Assembly: GCA_963777665.1 (NCBI GenBank)
Contig: CAVZRJ010000018.1
Span: 21,170 to 85,169 of the forward strand
DNA length: 64,000 nt
Source: Bog-756 sp963777665
GTDB taxonomy: Bacteria; Actinomycetota; Acidimicrobiia; Acidimicrobiales; RAAP-2
Reading direction: 5' to 3'
Shown one piece after another: positions 16,206-24,677 of this stretch; position 1 is the stretch's first letter; each line of letters begins with the position of its first letter. The notes under the pieces are model-generated. The model did not search any database and was not told the DNA's origin. It worked only from the letters and a program-made list of their open reading frames with translations. The translations under genes were made by a program, and so were the position numbers.

Positions 16206-16745
16206 GTGACCACGATCACCATGGACCGGATCTCCCCGTCGGACGCTGCCGACAGTGAGTGGGCCGTCGAGACCCACGGGCTGACCAAGCGGTTCAAGGA
16301 CAACGTCGCCGTCGACGGGGTCGAGCTGCTCGTCCCCCGGGGGTGTGCGTTCGGCTACCTGGGGCCGAACGGCGCCGGCAAGACGACCCTCATCCGGGTA
16401 CTGCTCGGCCTCACCCACGCCGACGCCGGGTCGATGTCGCTGCTCGGCTACCCGGTGCCCCATCGTCGAGACCGGGCCCTGGCCCGGATCGGTGCCATCA
16501 TCGACGAGCCCCGGTTCCACGGCCATCTCACCGGGCGCCAGAACCTCACCATCCTGGCGGCCGCCCGCGAGCCGGCGGCCCGGGGCCGCATCGACGCTTC
16601 CCTCGACCGGGTGGGCATGACCCAGCGAGCCGACGACAAGGTGTCGAAGCGACATACGTGCCGCCCAAGGAGGAGGAACCGGGGCACGACTGACCGGGGT
16701 CGCCCCGAACACCGGTTCAGTGCCAGGGTGGACCGTTCCGAGTAG
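16206..16745 (+). pseudogene. ABC transporter ATPase, truncated after the Q-loop region
   Basis: The first 145 codons are a normal ABC-2 type ATPase: ETHGLTKRFKDNVAVDG, Walker A GPNGAGKTT near residue 54, LIRVLLGLTHADAGSM, and the region up to DRVGMTQRADDKVS. The next residues should start the signature motif, but the frame turns into an Arg-rich, non-homologous tail from about 16650 and stops at 16745. The ABC signature, Walker B and H-loop are absent, and I find them in no other frame nearby. The gene is therefore cut rather than merely frameshifted, and 16650 marks an insertion, deletion or assembly junction. The GTG start follows AAGGAG. Without Walker B it cannot hydrolyse ATP. Confidence 0.8.
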
Positions 16746-16915
16746 TGGCTGCTGTCTCCCGCGAGCCGGGTGCGGGATGTGTACATAAACGGATAGGGCT
16801 ATGTCCCAGCCTTGGCTCATCAGCTATGCATGCTGATTGCCCACTTCACGGTCTTCCTTGCCGACCTCGGCCATCCCATCGAAGGCCGCTGAAGGTCCAA
16901 CGGGAATCGGGAGTC
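16650..16915. other. Non-coding segment after the broken ABC gene
   Basis: No gene is supported here. The only structure seen is a small inverted repeat, ATCAGC-TATGCAT-GCTGAT, at 16819-16837. Nothing resembles a transposase end or an integrase site. Confidence 0.45.
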
Positions 16916-17509
16916 TTACTTCATCAGGGCGTTCTGTGCTTCCGCAGCCCGGTAGAGCATCATCTCTTGCGCAGTCGTTATCGGGGGTGAAGCGACGGTA
17001 CTCGACGTGGTTCCGGAAGCGGCGATGTTCACATCAACCGCAGTGATCGCCACCTTGTTGTCCCGCTGCCACACCACGAGATACTCCGGAGCGATACTCG
17101 CTGTTGCGAACGCGGACCTTCCTAATGCTGTCGGAACTGCTATCGCTGCATCGGCACCGTAGTGCTTACGGATCGCAGAGAACGCAGCGGATGCCGATGC
17201 GGCCGAATCACAGTTCAGAACGTCGGAGATGAGAGCTGTCTGTTTGACCGAGTCCTCGTAGACTGCACCGACAGAATTGGAACACCCCTTCTGAGACGTC
17301 ACGGTGGACTTCTTGGCCGCGTTGACGGTCTGGGGAAACCCTGCGCTTCTCGCATAAGTTGGAGTGAGGACTGTGCCAGTGGGTGTTTGCGTTGGTACAG
17401 CACTGGATGAGCTGCAAGCCGTGGCCAGTATCGAGACCCCGGCGACAAAGAACACGGCGCACCAGGCACCACTGGGGGAAGAGCGTCGCGTCTGAAGATT
17501 CGTATCCAT
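16916..17509 (-). CDS. Putative lipoprotein, function unknown
   Basis: A 197-residue exported protein. The N-terminus has a charged start (MDTNLQTRRSSP), a hydrophobic core and a lipobox-like end LATACSSS with Cys near residue 32. A Ser/Thr/Pro-rich linker to about residue 55 follows. The mature domain has two Cys (KGCSNS and LNCDSAAS) that could form a disulfide. The pattern resembles PknH-like/sensor extracellular domains and other small actinobacterial lipoproteins, but I cannot assign it. No good ribosome binding site precedes the ATG at 17509. The base composition looks less G+C-rich than the flanking catabolic genes, and it lies beside a broken ABC gene, so it may belong to an acquired segment. 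Confidence 0.6.
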   Translation of the reverse strand: MDTNLQTRRSSPSGAWCAVFFVAGVSILATACSSSSAVPTQTPTGTVLTPTYARSAGFPQTVNAAKKSTVTSQKGCSNSVGAVYEDSVKQTALISDVLNCDSAASASAAFSAIRKHYGADAAIAVPTALGRSAFATASIAPEYLVVWQRDNKVAITAVDVNIAASGTTSSTVASPPITTAQEMMLYRAAEAQNALMK

Positions 17510-17781
17510 GCGGGGGAAGGTAGTGCCACGACATAAGAATCAACGGCGATCCTTCTTAGAAAGGCCGCTGGCGGGCCAGGATCTGGACTGGTCAACGGGG
17601 GCAGGACCGGGCGGTGGCGTCAGGCGCTCAAGAGTGACCGTGCAAATCAGCATGCCATCATCGCCGGGACGGGTCGGTTATCAACCGTGGCTGAACGGCA
17701 CTTTGGCCATACCCCTCTGGCGCCCAAATGGCCCCGGCGGTGAGCCGGAAGCCATCGGCCAGGCAGCCAATCCGATGGTAT

Positions 17782-19413
17782 CTACGGCCGGGTGATCGTT
17801 AGGGGATTCGAGGTGGCACTCGTGGTCGGATTGCCGAGCAGGATGTCTGCGGGCGGAACGAGGGTGCCGTTCTCTTTGAGGTTGGTGAATGCCATCTCAC
17901 TCCCGGAGGAGACGAACTTCACTCCGCTGACATACCCAGCGGTGTGGAACCGGAACGAGATGGTGTGAGGGTTGACCATGGTCATCGTGTCGCCGGAGTC
18001 GTCGTTCAAGGTGAGGGCCACGTCGGAGAAGGTGCCGTTGGTCGTGATCGTCCCGGTGAAGAGGTCGGTCCCCGACACATTGTGCGAGTAGAGCTTCCAG
18101 ATGCTGTCCTTCACCCCGATCAGGAACCCCGGCGGTGGGGTGTCCTTCGCCGGGAATGCCGGATAGCCCTGGACCTGGCTCTGCCACACGCCGTGTTGCT
18201 CGACAGCACCGATCGTGCACTTACCGATACTGGCGACGCCACGCTGGTCGATCCGAGGGCAGACCTTCACACTATTGAGTGTGGTGTCGGTCGGGATGAC
18301 CTGCACGGCCGGGCCGTTCGCTGCCGGTAGCTGTGTGAAGGTCGGGCCACCGTTGTTCGTGAGGGGACCGAGGCCGGGCTTGGCATCGAGCACGTCGGTG
18401 GATGCAGTGAAGCCGCAGTAGTTGGCGTTCGAGGGGTCGTCGGTCAGGTTGTAGCCGAGGCTGGTGAAGCTACCGCCGGGCGAATAGCAGTTAGGTCCGG
18501 TGTTGGCGGCCACGATGGAGGCACCGGTCGTCACCGTCCCGCCGTAACTGTAGATACCGCCCCCACGCTGGGCGGCGGTGTTGCCCGAGACGGTCGAAGA
18601 GTTGACGGCCAAGGTGGCACCGTTCATGCCCCCTCCGACGGTAATAGCGTTGGTGATCCCGCCGCTGAACCCGCCGGTATTGCCCGACACGGTCGAGGAG
18701 TTGATGGTCATCGTGCCGGCGTTGCAGATCCCGCCGCCCTGGTTGGCGTAGTTGCCCGACACGGTCGAGGAGTTGATGGTCATCGTGCCGGCGTTGTAGA
18801 TGCCGCCGCCGATATGGGAGATGTTGCCGCCCGACACGGTCGAGAGGTCAAGCGTCATCGTGCCGGTGTTGTAGATGCCACCACCAGCTATGTCGCCATC
18901 GCCGTTCGACACGGTCGAGGAGTAGAGCGTCAGGGTGCCGTTATTGATGATGTCGCCGCCTTCGACAGTGGTGGCAAAGCCATTCTCGAGGGTGAGTCCC
19001 GAGATGGTCACCGTGCCGCTGTTGACGGTCAAGGGCGTCCCAAACCCAGGCGGGGTTACCGCTGTGGTGGAGGACCCCGCACCGATGATGGTCAGCGAGT
19101 CGAGGGACGAGGCATTGATGGTGTCGAGTTCGGAGTAGGTGCCGGCAGCCACGTTGATGGTCACGTCGTCAGTGGTGGAGTAGTTGCTCTGGGCTTCGTT
19201 GATGGCTTGCTGAATCGTGAGACAAGGTGTCGCACTTGCGGTGCAGGTGCTCGACCCACCACCGTCGGACCCCGAGGTGCTCACGTACAACGAGTCGGCG
19301 GTGTTTGCCGAGGCGGGCAGCGACCCGACGGCCAGCGAACCGACGGCGACGCTTCCCAACAGCAGCGACCCGGCCAGTAGCGCCCGGAAACTTCTTCTGA
19401 TTCCAACGCCCAT
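17782..19413 (-). CDS. Secreted right-handed beta-helix repeat protein
   Basis: A 543-residue exported protein. Residues 1-36 are a signal peptide (basic RRSFRALLAG, hydrophobic core, cleavage after PASA). Residues about 40-80 hold a Cys-containing segment typical of proteins with parallel beta-helix repeats. From about 110 to 330 there are coils of roughly 23-24 residues with recurring NSSTVSGN and GGGIYNAGT, like pectate-lyase-like and polymorphic outer-membrane repeats. The last 170 residues form a separate beta domain without repeats. I see no sortase or membrane anchor. The ATG at 19413 is preceded by GGAAGG; the frame extends to 19473 without support. It may bind polysaccharide or a surface, but catalytic residues of lyases are not evident. 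Confidence 0.8.
   Translation of the reverse strand: MGVGIRRSFRALLAGSLLLGSVAVGSLAVGSLPASANTADSLYVSTSGSDGGGSSTCTASATPCLTIQQAINEAQSNYSTTDDVTINVAAGTYSELDTINASSLDSLTIIGAGSSTTAVTPPGFGTPLTVNSGTVTISGLTLENGFATTVEGGDIINNGTLTLYSSTVSNGDGDIAGGGIYNTGTMTLDLSTVSGGNISHIGGGIYNAGTMTINSSTVSGNYANQGGGICNAGTMTINSSTVSGNTGGFSGGITNAITVGGGMNGATLAVNSSTVSGNTAAQRGGGIYSYGGTVTTGASIVAANTGPNCYSPGGSFTSLGYNLTDDPSNANYCGFTASTDVLDAKPGLGPLTNNGGPTFTQLPAANGPAVQVIPTDTTLNSVKVCPRIDQRGVASIGKCTIGAVEQHGVWQSQVQGYPAFPAKDTPPPGFLIGVKDSIWKLYSHNVSGTDLFTGTITTNGTFSDVALTLNDDSGDTMTMVNPHTISFRFHTAGYVSGVKFVSSGSEMAFTNLKENGTLVPPADILLGNPTTSATSNPLTITRP
18583..18935 (-). repeat. Tandem repeats encoding beta-helix coils
   Basis: Within the beta-helix gene, a block of about 59 bp beginning TTGCCCGACACGGTCGAG occurs at 18680 and again at 18752, nearly identical and 72 bp apart (24 codons). 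More diverged copies lie near 18588, 18832 and 18904. The conservation of the DNA itself suggests recent duplication or slippage. Confidence 0.7.
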
Positions 19414-19949
19414 GCTCGACACCTTCCGCTCCCGGTGTACCGTCCGCACGCCGCTAACACGATGGCCTAACACCGAAAGGCCTCCCGAGCCACCAGTGTC
19501 ACTCTGCCGTCACACGGTGCTCTCGCTGAGCGACAGGGTGGTCACGGACGATGACCAGGGGTGCCCCCGATCAACCTGATATGGATGCAATCGTCATCGC
19601 CTTTCAGTACAGCGATTCGGATGCGATTACATGCATGATCAGGCGTTATACATGCCCGAAGGGCGAGGTAATCTCCGATTACATGTATAACGCCGAAAGC
19701 GGGTCAGGCAGACATTTAGCGAATAGGCCCTCCCGACCCGGCTTGAACGGGCTGGCTCCCTCTCCAAGAACGGGCAATCGGCCGGGCGGCAGCCGACGCC
19801 CAGCGCGGGTCCGCTCCCATTGTTCCGCAATGGCGCAGAAGTGACCACGTATCCAGGGCAGCGACGCCAGGTCACCTGCGGCGCCCTGACTTGGCACGTT
19901 CCTGCCGGGGACCTACGCAGTAAGACTGCGCGGGCCTACGCTTCAGGAG
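19414..19949. other. Non-coding region with palindromes between the beta-helix and small membrane protein genes
   Basis: No gene is supported in these 536 bases. The central part (about 19570-19710) is locally AT-richer and holds the inverted and direct repeats listed separately. Short minus-strand frames around 19640-19897 have no ribosome binding site or known domain. Confidence 0.5.
19642..19694. repeat. Perfect 13-bp inverted repeat with 27-bp loop
   Basis: GGCGTTATACATG at 19642-19654 is followed by its exact reverse complement CATGTATAACGCC at 19682-19694. In addition, CGATTACATG occurs as a direct repeat at 19624-19633 and 19676-19685, partly inside the right arm. This could be a recombination site, a replication/partition element or a regulatory hairpin. 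No recombinase gene lies nearby. Confidence 0.55.
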
Positions 19950-20330
19950 ATGCGGACAGTCGAGCGGGTGTTCCGAATCGTTGTGGCGTCGGCCCTGACG
20001 GTCATCTTCACGGCCTGGTCCGTCCACCTGTTCGAGTCGCAGCCGTCGGAGGTGCCGACCGTGCAGATCCCGAAGTGCCCCACTAATCCACCCGACCGGG
20101 CCTGCCTCGAACACCAGCTAAAGGTGGCCTTCTCGGGCAACTTTGTCGGCCACTGGTCGTTGTGGGTGGTCTGGGTCTTCTGGGTTCTGATTGCGGTCGT
20201 CTGGCTGGCGGCCAGTGTCCTCATCCTGTGGGCACCCCGTCGAGCCAACAACTCGGTCTCTGCCAAGCTCGATGAGCCGTCCGTCGACGATCCACTCGCC
20301 GGGTCAGTCAAGTCGACCGTGAGCCCCTGA
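19950..20330 (+). CDS. Small membrane protein, function unknown
   Basis: A 126-residue protein with two predicted membrane segments: residues about 8-28 (VFRIVVASALTVIFTAW) and about 68-95 (WSLWVVWVFWVLIAVVWLAA). The loop between them has two Cys (PKCPTNPPDRACLEH). The C-terminus is polar and acidic. I do not recognise it. An AGGAG touches the ATG at 19950, too close for an ideal ribosome binding site; a GTG at 19968 is an alternative. The opposite strand is also open, but its translation is low-complexity, so I prefer this frame. It stands alone between non-coding regions. Confidence 0.5.
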   Translation: MRTVERVFRIVVASALTVIFTAWSVHLFESQPSEVPTVQIPKCPTNPPDRACLEHQLKVAFSGNFVGHWSLWVVWVFWVLIAVVWLAASVLILWAPRRANNSVSAKLDEPSVDDPLAGSVKSTVSP

Positions 20331-20484
20331 TCCCCAACACCGGCTCGGAGGCGTTTATCGCGGGAGCCGGCACCGTTTCCTCCTCACATGGAGATCCACT
20401 CCATGAGACCGGTCTCAGCTCCGTCCGGCTTGTTTAGAAGGTCAAGGCAACAAATACTGGGGCGCCGAAGAAGGACGACCGAGC

Positions 20485-20931
20485 CTAAGCGAGTCGTGCG
20501 CTGAGAGCCGCGTTGTGATCAGTGGGTTGGATGAGGTGGCCAGTCCCGCTTGGAATGAGAGTCACGACGTCGCCCGAGGCGGTTTGGGATATCTCCACGT
20601 CCACGGTGCTTTGGTTGAAGATGAGCCAGAGACTGCCCGCCTCTTTCGTCCCGATATCACCTTGCTCGACGAAGACCGGAATCGCCTGACTGAAACTCCC
20701 GTCTCCCGTCTGAGGGAGACGACCGATAATGATGGACCCGACAATCTCTTCGCTTATGACGAGCCCCCTTTCAGCGACGAACTTGCTGAGCTTACGACCT
20801 CGACCGCTGCGCTCGTCGCAAACCTGATCTTGAGATGGAATTTTGAGTGGCACGCAGCAGCCCCTGAAGCGGCCCAGCAACCCCTCCTCCGGGGACGATC
20901 CAGTTCGGGCTCCGATCAGTACGGTTGACAT
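20485..20931 (-). CDS. Hypothetical protein
   Basis: A 148-residue reading frame. The ATG at 20931 is preceded by GAGG at good spacing. The N-terminal 50 residues are basic and Gly-rich. The rest has alternating hydrophobic strands (RGLVISEEIVGSIIIG, AIPVFVEQGDIGT, SLWLIFNQSTVDVEI, VVTLIPSGTGHL) that could form a small beta barrel. I do not recognise a family. A plus-strand frame at 20515-20928 covers the same bases but looks like its mirror. The region is less G+C-rich than the neighbourhood, so coding statistics are weak here. Confidence 0.35.
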   Translation of the reverse strand: MSTVLIGARTGSSPEEGLLGRFRGCCVPLKIPSQDQVCDERSGRGRKLSKFVAERGLVISEEIVGSIIIGRLPQTGDGSFSQAIPVFVEQGDIGTKEAGSLWLIFNQSTVDVEISQTASGDVVTLIPSGTGHLIQPTDHNAALSARLA

Positions 20932-21140
20932 GCGCCTCAGAGCAACGAGGGCTTCGACCGATGGCTCTCAGGTGGACGACACTCGCTCGGCCTTCGATCG
21001 TGAACCTGTCCCCGACCGTGGTGCCCGTCTCGCGCACACGCCCTCCTCATCCGACCGGTCGGCGGCCACTCTCGCGCGCTCGCCCGCGATGTCGCCACTG
21101 TGATTGCCGATCTGGGAGAACTTCGTTATCGTCGGCCGAC

Positions 21141-21569
21141 GTGCAGCCCCCCGTCGCCGACGTGATCGAACTCGAACAGCTGCTCGCCCGGTACGCCGTC
21201 GGGATGACCATGGACGACATCGACACGGTCATGCAGGTGTTCACGGCCGACGGTACCTACAGCGCCTTCGGGGATATCTACCGGCTCACGGATTTCCCTG
21301 CGCTGGTCGCTGCGGCGCCAAAGGGTCTCTTCCTCGTCGGGCCCCCGGTCCTCGACCTCGACGGCGACACTGGTTCGGGTCGGCAACCACTCTGCTTCGT
21401 CGATCAGACGACCCACGAGATGCGCATCGGGTACTACAGCGACACCTACCGTCGGACCGATGGCGGGTGGCGGCTGCAGACCCGGGCCATGACCTTCCTG
21501 CGCAAGAGCGGGGCACGTGACTCCGGCCGTGCCCACGACCCCACCCGGCCGCAACCCTCCGCTTCGTGA
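21141..21569 (+). CDS. SnoaL-like (NTF2-fold) protein
   Basis: A 142-residue NTF2-like protein of the SnoaL type. It opens VADVIELEQLLARYAVGMTMDDIDTVMQVFTADGTYSAFG in outline, the usual helix-helix-strand start, and ends with a strand RTDGGWRLQTRAMTF. Members act as isomerases, dehydratases, polyketide cyclases or small subunits of dioxygenases. Here it is fused by position to acyl-CoA dehydrogenases: its TGA overlaps the GTG of the next gene (GTGA). I chose the GTG at 21141 because the frame before it has no start with a ribosome binding site; a GTG at 21162 is possible. It probably acts on the same CoA-pathway intermediate, for example as a hydratase or isomerase. Confidence 0.8.
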   Translation: MQPPVADVIELEQLLARYAVGMTMDDIDTVMQVFTADGTYSAFGDIYRLTDFPALVAAAPKGLFLVGPPVLDLDGDTGSGRQPLCFVDQTTHEMRIGYYSDTYRRTDGGWRLQTRAMTFLRKSGARDSGRAHDPTRPQPSAS

Positions 21570-22720
21570 CCGTCGTCGAGGGCGCCGCCGGTGACCTCGA
21601 CGAATTCCGGGCGTCGCTGGACGCCTGGCTCGACGGCAACAGCAGCGCACTGGCTGCCGGGTTCGTGGGAACAGGGACGCTGGACCAGCAGATGGCACAG
21701 CTCTCCAAGGTCAAACGCCTCGTGTTCGATGCCGGATGGATGCGGGCCGGGTGGCCGGAACGGGTCGGTGGCCTCGGGGGGACGACGCTGGCCCGCGCCT
21801 ACCTGGGTGAGGCACTCACCGCCAGGGACCTGGTCGAACCCGGCCTCTACTCGATGACCGAAGTGCTCGCACCCACCATGATCGACTACGCAGAACCGGC
21901 CCTCGCCACCGCCATGGTCCCTGCCCTGCTGCGCGGGGACGAGACCTGGTGCCAGGGATTCTCGGAGCCCGCCACGGGAAGCAACCTCGCCTCGCTCACC
22001 TGCCGGGCCACCCTCGTCGACGGGAGCTGGCGGGTCACCGGGCAGAAGGTCTGGACGAGCCTGGCGCAGTACGCGCACCGCTGCGTCCTGCTCACGCGAA
22101 CCGGGACGACCGAGTCCGCACACCGTGGGATCACCGCCCTCTTCGTGGACATGGACTCCCCCGGCATCACCGTGCGCCCGATCGGCACCATGCACGGCGG
22201 GGAAGAGTTCTGCGAAGTCTTCTTCGACGACGTGGCCGTCCCCCGGTCTCGCACCCTCGGAGCGGTCGGGGCCGGTTGGTCGGTGGCGATGGACCTGCTG
22301 CCCTACGAGCGCAGCACCTCGCTCTGGCACCGTGCCGCGTTCCTGCACCGCCGGCTCCAGGAGCTCGTCGAGACCGCCCCGCCCGCTGCCCTCGACCCGG
22401 CCAGGCTCGGGGAGGTCACCCAGCTGCTCTACGCCTTCCGGGCACGGTCGCGGGCGACCCAGCACCGACTGGCGAACGGTGAGCAGCTTGGTCCCGAGAC
22501 CTCGATCGACAAGGTCCTGCTGGCGACCGCCGAGCAGGCGGTGTTCGACCTGGTTCTCGACTGCCTCGGTGCGGAGGTGGCCGTCGGGGACGACCCGGCC
22601 AGCGGGCGTTGGCGCTCCGACTACCTCTACTCTCGGGCGGCCTCCATCTACGGCGGCAGCGCCGAGATCCAGCGGAACATCATCGCCCGCCGTCTCCTCG
22701 ACCTCGGGAGCGACCGGTGA
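21566..22720 (+). CDS. Acyl-CoA dehydrogenase (large-type member of an adjacent pair)
   Basis: A 384-residue flavoprotein that introduces an alpha-beta double bond into an acyl-CoA, passing electrons to ETF. Family segments are present: FDAGWMRAGWPERVGG, WCQGFSEPATGSNLAS (flavin/acyl contacts), GQKVWTSLAQYAHRCVLL, YERSTSLWHR and the C-terminal YGGSAEIQRNIIA with the FAD-contact pattern. It overlaps the SnoaL-like gene upstream and the second dehydrogenase downstream by 4 nt each. The pairing of a complete member with a shorter, diverged member is the layout of heteromeric alpha2beta2 dehydrogenases used for steroid side chains in mycobacteria (ChsE-type). That suggests a bulky substrate. Confidence 0.9.
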   Translation: MTVVEGAAGDLDEFRASLDAWLDGNSSALAAGFVGTGTLDQQMAQLSKVKRLVFDAGWMRAGWPERVGGLGGTTLARAYLGEALTARDLVEPGLYSMTEVLAPTMIDYAEPALATAMVPALLRGDETWCQGFSEPATGSNLASLTCRATLVDGSWRVTGQKVWTSLAQYAHRCVLLTRTGTTESAHRGITALFVDMDSPGITVRPIGTMHGGEEFCEVFFDDVAVPRSRTLGAVGAGWSVAMDLLPYERSTSLWHRAAFLHRRLQELVETAPPAALDPARLGEVTQLLYAFRARSRATQHRLANGEQLGPETSIDKVLLATAEQAVFDLVLDCLGAEVAVGDDPASGRWRSDYLYSRAASIYGGSAEIQRNIIARRLLDLGSDR

Positions 22721-23682
22721 TCGAGGGCGAGGAGCTCGCGCTGTTCGAGCGGAGCATCGCCAACGCGACCGGCACTGCCACCGGCCGGGGGCTCGACGCG
22801 GCACTCGACGCGCTCGGGTGGGCCGACGCGCTCTCGACCGACCCACGCGTGGCCATCTCGGTGCTGTTCGCCCATCAGGGCGCCGCCGACGCGACCTCGT
22901 CGGCCCTCGGGACGGTCTTTGTGCATGCCCTCGGACTGGGCGACGGGCCGGGGTCCAGGATCGTGCTGCCGGATGCCGGTCGCAGCGCACCGCCCGGCAC
23001 CGTGGCCGGAGACCGCGTGCACATCCGCGGCCTCGCTCCGGGCGCGCTCGGCGACGAGCAGCACGCGCTCGTCGTGACCTCCGACGGTTCGGAGCTGCGC
23101 GTGGCCACCGTGCCGACGACGTCGCTCTGGATGCGGCCGGTCACCGGCGTCGATCCGTCCCTCTCACTGCTGGAGGTCACCGGCGACGCCGTCCACGCCG
23201 GACCCGGAGGCGACGTCGCGGACGCGGACTGGGCCGATGCGGTGTCGCTCGGCCGACTGGCACTCGCCCACGAGTTGGTCGGAGCGTCGCGGACGATGCT
23301 CGAGCTGGCCTGCGAGCACGCCCGCGGCCGCATCCAGTTCGACCGCCCGATCGCCTCCTTCCAGGCCGTCCGCCACCGGCTCGCCGAGACACTGGTCGCC
23401 GTCGAGATGGCTGAGGCAATGCTCGATGCGGCGTGGCTCGTTCGCACACCGGACACGGCGGCCATGGCCAAGGCGGTTGCCGGCAACGGGGCGCGGACCA
23501 CCGCACGCCACTGCCAACAGGTGCTCGCGGGCATCGGCTTCACGGTCGAGCACCCGCTCCAGCGCTACGTTCGGCGCACCCTCGTGCTCGACCTGCTGCT
23601 CGGCTCGGCAGCCTCGCTCACGACCGCGCTCGGCCACGACCTCATCGACCGCCGGCGGCTTCCCCCGCTGCTTCCTCTCTGA
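22717..23682 (+). CDS. Acyl-CoA dehydrogenase, short diverged partner
   Basis: A 321-residue acyl-CoA dehydrogenase-like protein. The N-terminal domain is shortened and diverged. The C-terminal helical domain is clear: LAHELVGASRTMLELA, ARGRIQFDRPIASFQAVRHRLAE, then QQVLAGIGFTVEHPLQRYVRR. The usual signature with FxEPxxGSD is missing, as in the non-catalytic subunits of heteromeric ChsE-type enzymes. The GTG at 22717 overlaps the TGA of the upstream dehydrogenase. I infer that both form one complex. Its 3' end overlaps the convergent quinone-oxidoreductase gene by 41 bp, an unusually long convergent overlap. Confidence 0.85.
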   Translation: MIEGEELALFERSIANATGTATGRGLDAALDALGWADALSTDPRVAISVLFAHQGAADATSSALGTVFVHALGLGDGPGSRIVLPDAGRSAPPGTVAGDRVHIRGLAPGALGDEQHALVVTSDGSELRVATVPTTSLWMRPVTGVDPSLSLLEVTGDAVHAGPGGDVADADWADAVSLGRLALAHELVGASRTMLELACEHARGRIQFDRPIASFQAVRHRLAETLVAVEMAEAMLDAAWLVRTPDTAAMAKAVAGNGARTTARHCQQVLAGIGFTVEHPLQRYVRRTLVLDLLLGSAASLTTALGHDLIDRRRLPPLLPL

Positions 23683-24676
23683 AGCCGTCACCCTCGGCGG
23701 CCGGCGCGACGTCGATGACCACCTTCCCGATGGCCTTCCCCTCGGCCACCAGCCCGATGCCGGCGGCGACCTCGTCGAGGGGGAACGTCGCCCCCACGTG
23801 CGGAACCACCTGCCCGGTCGCGAAGAGCTCCCAGAGCTCGTCCTCATTGCGGACGAGCTCGTCCCCTGCGTGCTCGGCGAAACCCAGGAACTCGAAGCCG
23901 AGCACCTGACACCCCTTCAACAGCACCAGGTTGAGGGGGATCCGGGGGATCACCCCCGAGGCGTAGCCCACCGTCACGAAGCGACCGCCCCATCGGAGCG
24001 AGCGCAGGGCCGGCTCGGCCAGGTCCCCCCCGACCGGGTCGACCACGACGTCCGCCCCCGTTGGCAGCAGCTCCTTGAGCGCACCACGCAGCTCGACCGC
24101 GGGGTGCTCGACGAGGTTGACGGCCCCCTGGGCGGCCGCTGCCTCGAGCTTTTCGGTGGACGAGGCCACAGCGGTCACCGTGGCACCGAGATGGCTGCCG
24201 AGCCGGACCGCGGCCAGGCCGACCCCTCCGCCGGCACCGAGGACCACCAGCTCGTCGCCCGTCTGCAGGCGGGCGACCGAGCGCAGGACGTGATAGGCGG
24301 TCCGCCACGCCACTCCGAAGGCGGCGGCGTGGCGGTCGTCGACTCCGGGGGGAACGGGCCGCACCAACCCGGCAGCCACGGTCACCTCTTCGGCGAACGC
24401 GCCGACCAACCCGGTGCCCGCCACGCGGTCGCCGACGACGATCCCATGCACGTCGTCGGCCACCTCCTCCACCGTTCCCACGAATTCGCTCCCCGGCACG
24501 AACGGGGTCGGCACGCTGATCTGGTACCGGTCGGCCAAGACGAGCACGTCGGGAAAGTTGACCGCGGCGCTGGCAACTCGGACCCGGACCTCTCCGACTC
24601 CGAGTTGCGGTGACGGGAGCTCCTCGACCGTGACGACCGCCGGTGGCCCGTAGGTGCGGCACACCGCGGCACGCAC
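23642..24676 (-). CDS. Zinc-free NADPH:quinone oxidoreductase-like MDR protein
   Basis: A 344-residue medium-chain dehydrogenase/reductase of the quinone oxidoreductase (QOR/CurA-like) branch. It reads MRAAVCRTYGPP at the start, VNFPDVLVLADRY, PFVPGSEFVGTVEEV, and the nucleotide motif VVLGAGGGVGLAAV near residue 148. No Zn-binding Cys cluster is present. It probably reduces an alpha-beta double bond or quinone with NADPH. The start is a GTG at 24676, 1 bp after the stop of the enoyl-CoA hydratase gene, so it ends the minus-strand operon 27773-23642 with acyl-CoA dehydrogenase, phosphotransferase and hydratase. The C-terminus is Gly/Ala/Glu-rich. Confidence 0.88.
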   Translation of the reverse strand: MRAAVCRTYGPPAVVTVEELPSPQLGVGEVRVRVASAAVNFPDVLVLADRYQISVPTPFVPGSEFVGTVEEVADDVHGIVVGDRVAGTGLVGAFAEEVTVAAGLVRPVPPGVDDRHAAAFGVAWRTAYHVLRSVARLQTGDELVVLGAGGGVGLAAVRLGSHLGATVTAVASSTEKLEAAAAQGAVNLVEHPAVELRGALKELLPTGADVVVDPVGGDLAEPALRSLRWGGRFVTVGYASGVIPRIPLNLVLLKGCQVLGFEFLGFAEHAGDELVRNEDELWELFATGQVVPHVGATFPLDEVAAGIGLVAEGKAIGKVVIDVAPAAEGDGFREEAAGEAAGGR

Positions 24677-24677
24677 G

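Noticed and set aside
18583..18935. CRISPR-like repeats
   Set aside because: The repeats are in frame within a beta-helix gene, their spacers are also conserved coding sequence, and no cas gene is near.
19642..19694. Integron attC or dif-like site
   Set aside because: The bases GTTATAC/GTATAAC do not fit the attC core consensus, the arms are in the reverse order for attC, and no integrase or cassette array is present. I keep only the neutral description as an inverted repeat.
19639..19897. Two overlapping minus-strand frames of 70-80 codons
   Set aside because: They end inside the inverted repeat, have no ribosome binding site and give basic, featureless translations. I cannot support either as a gene.
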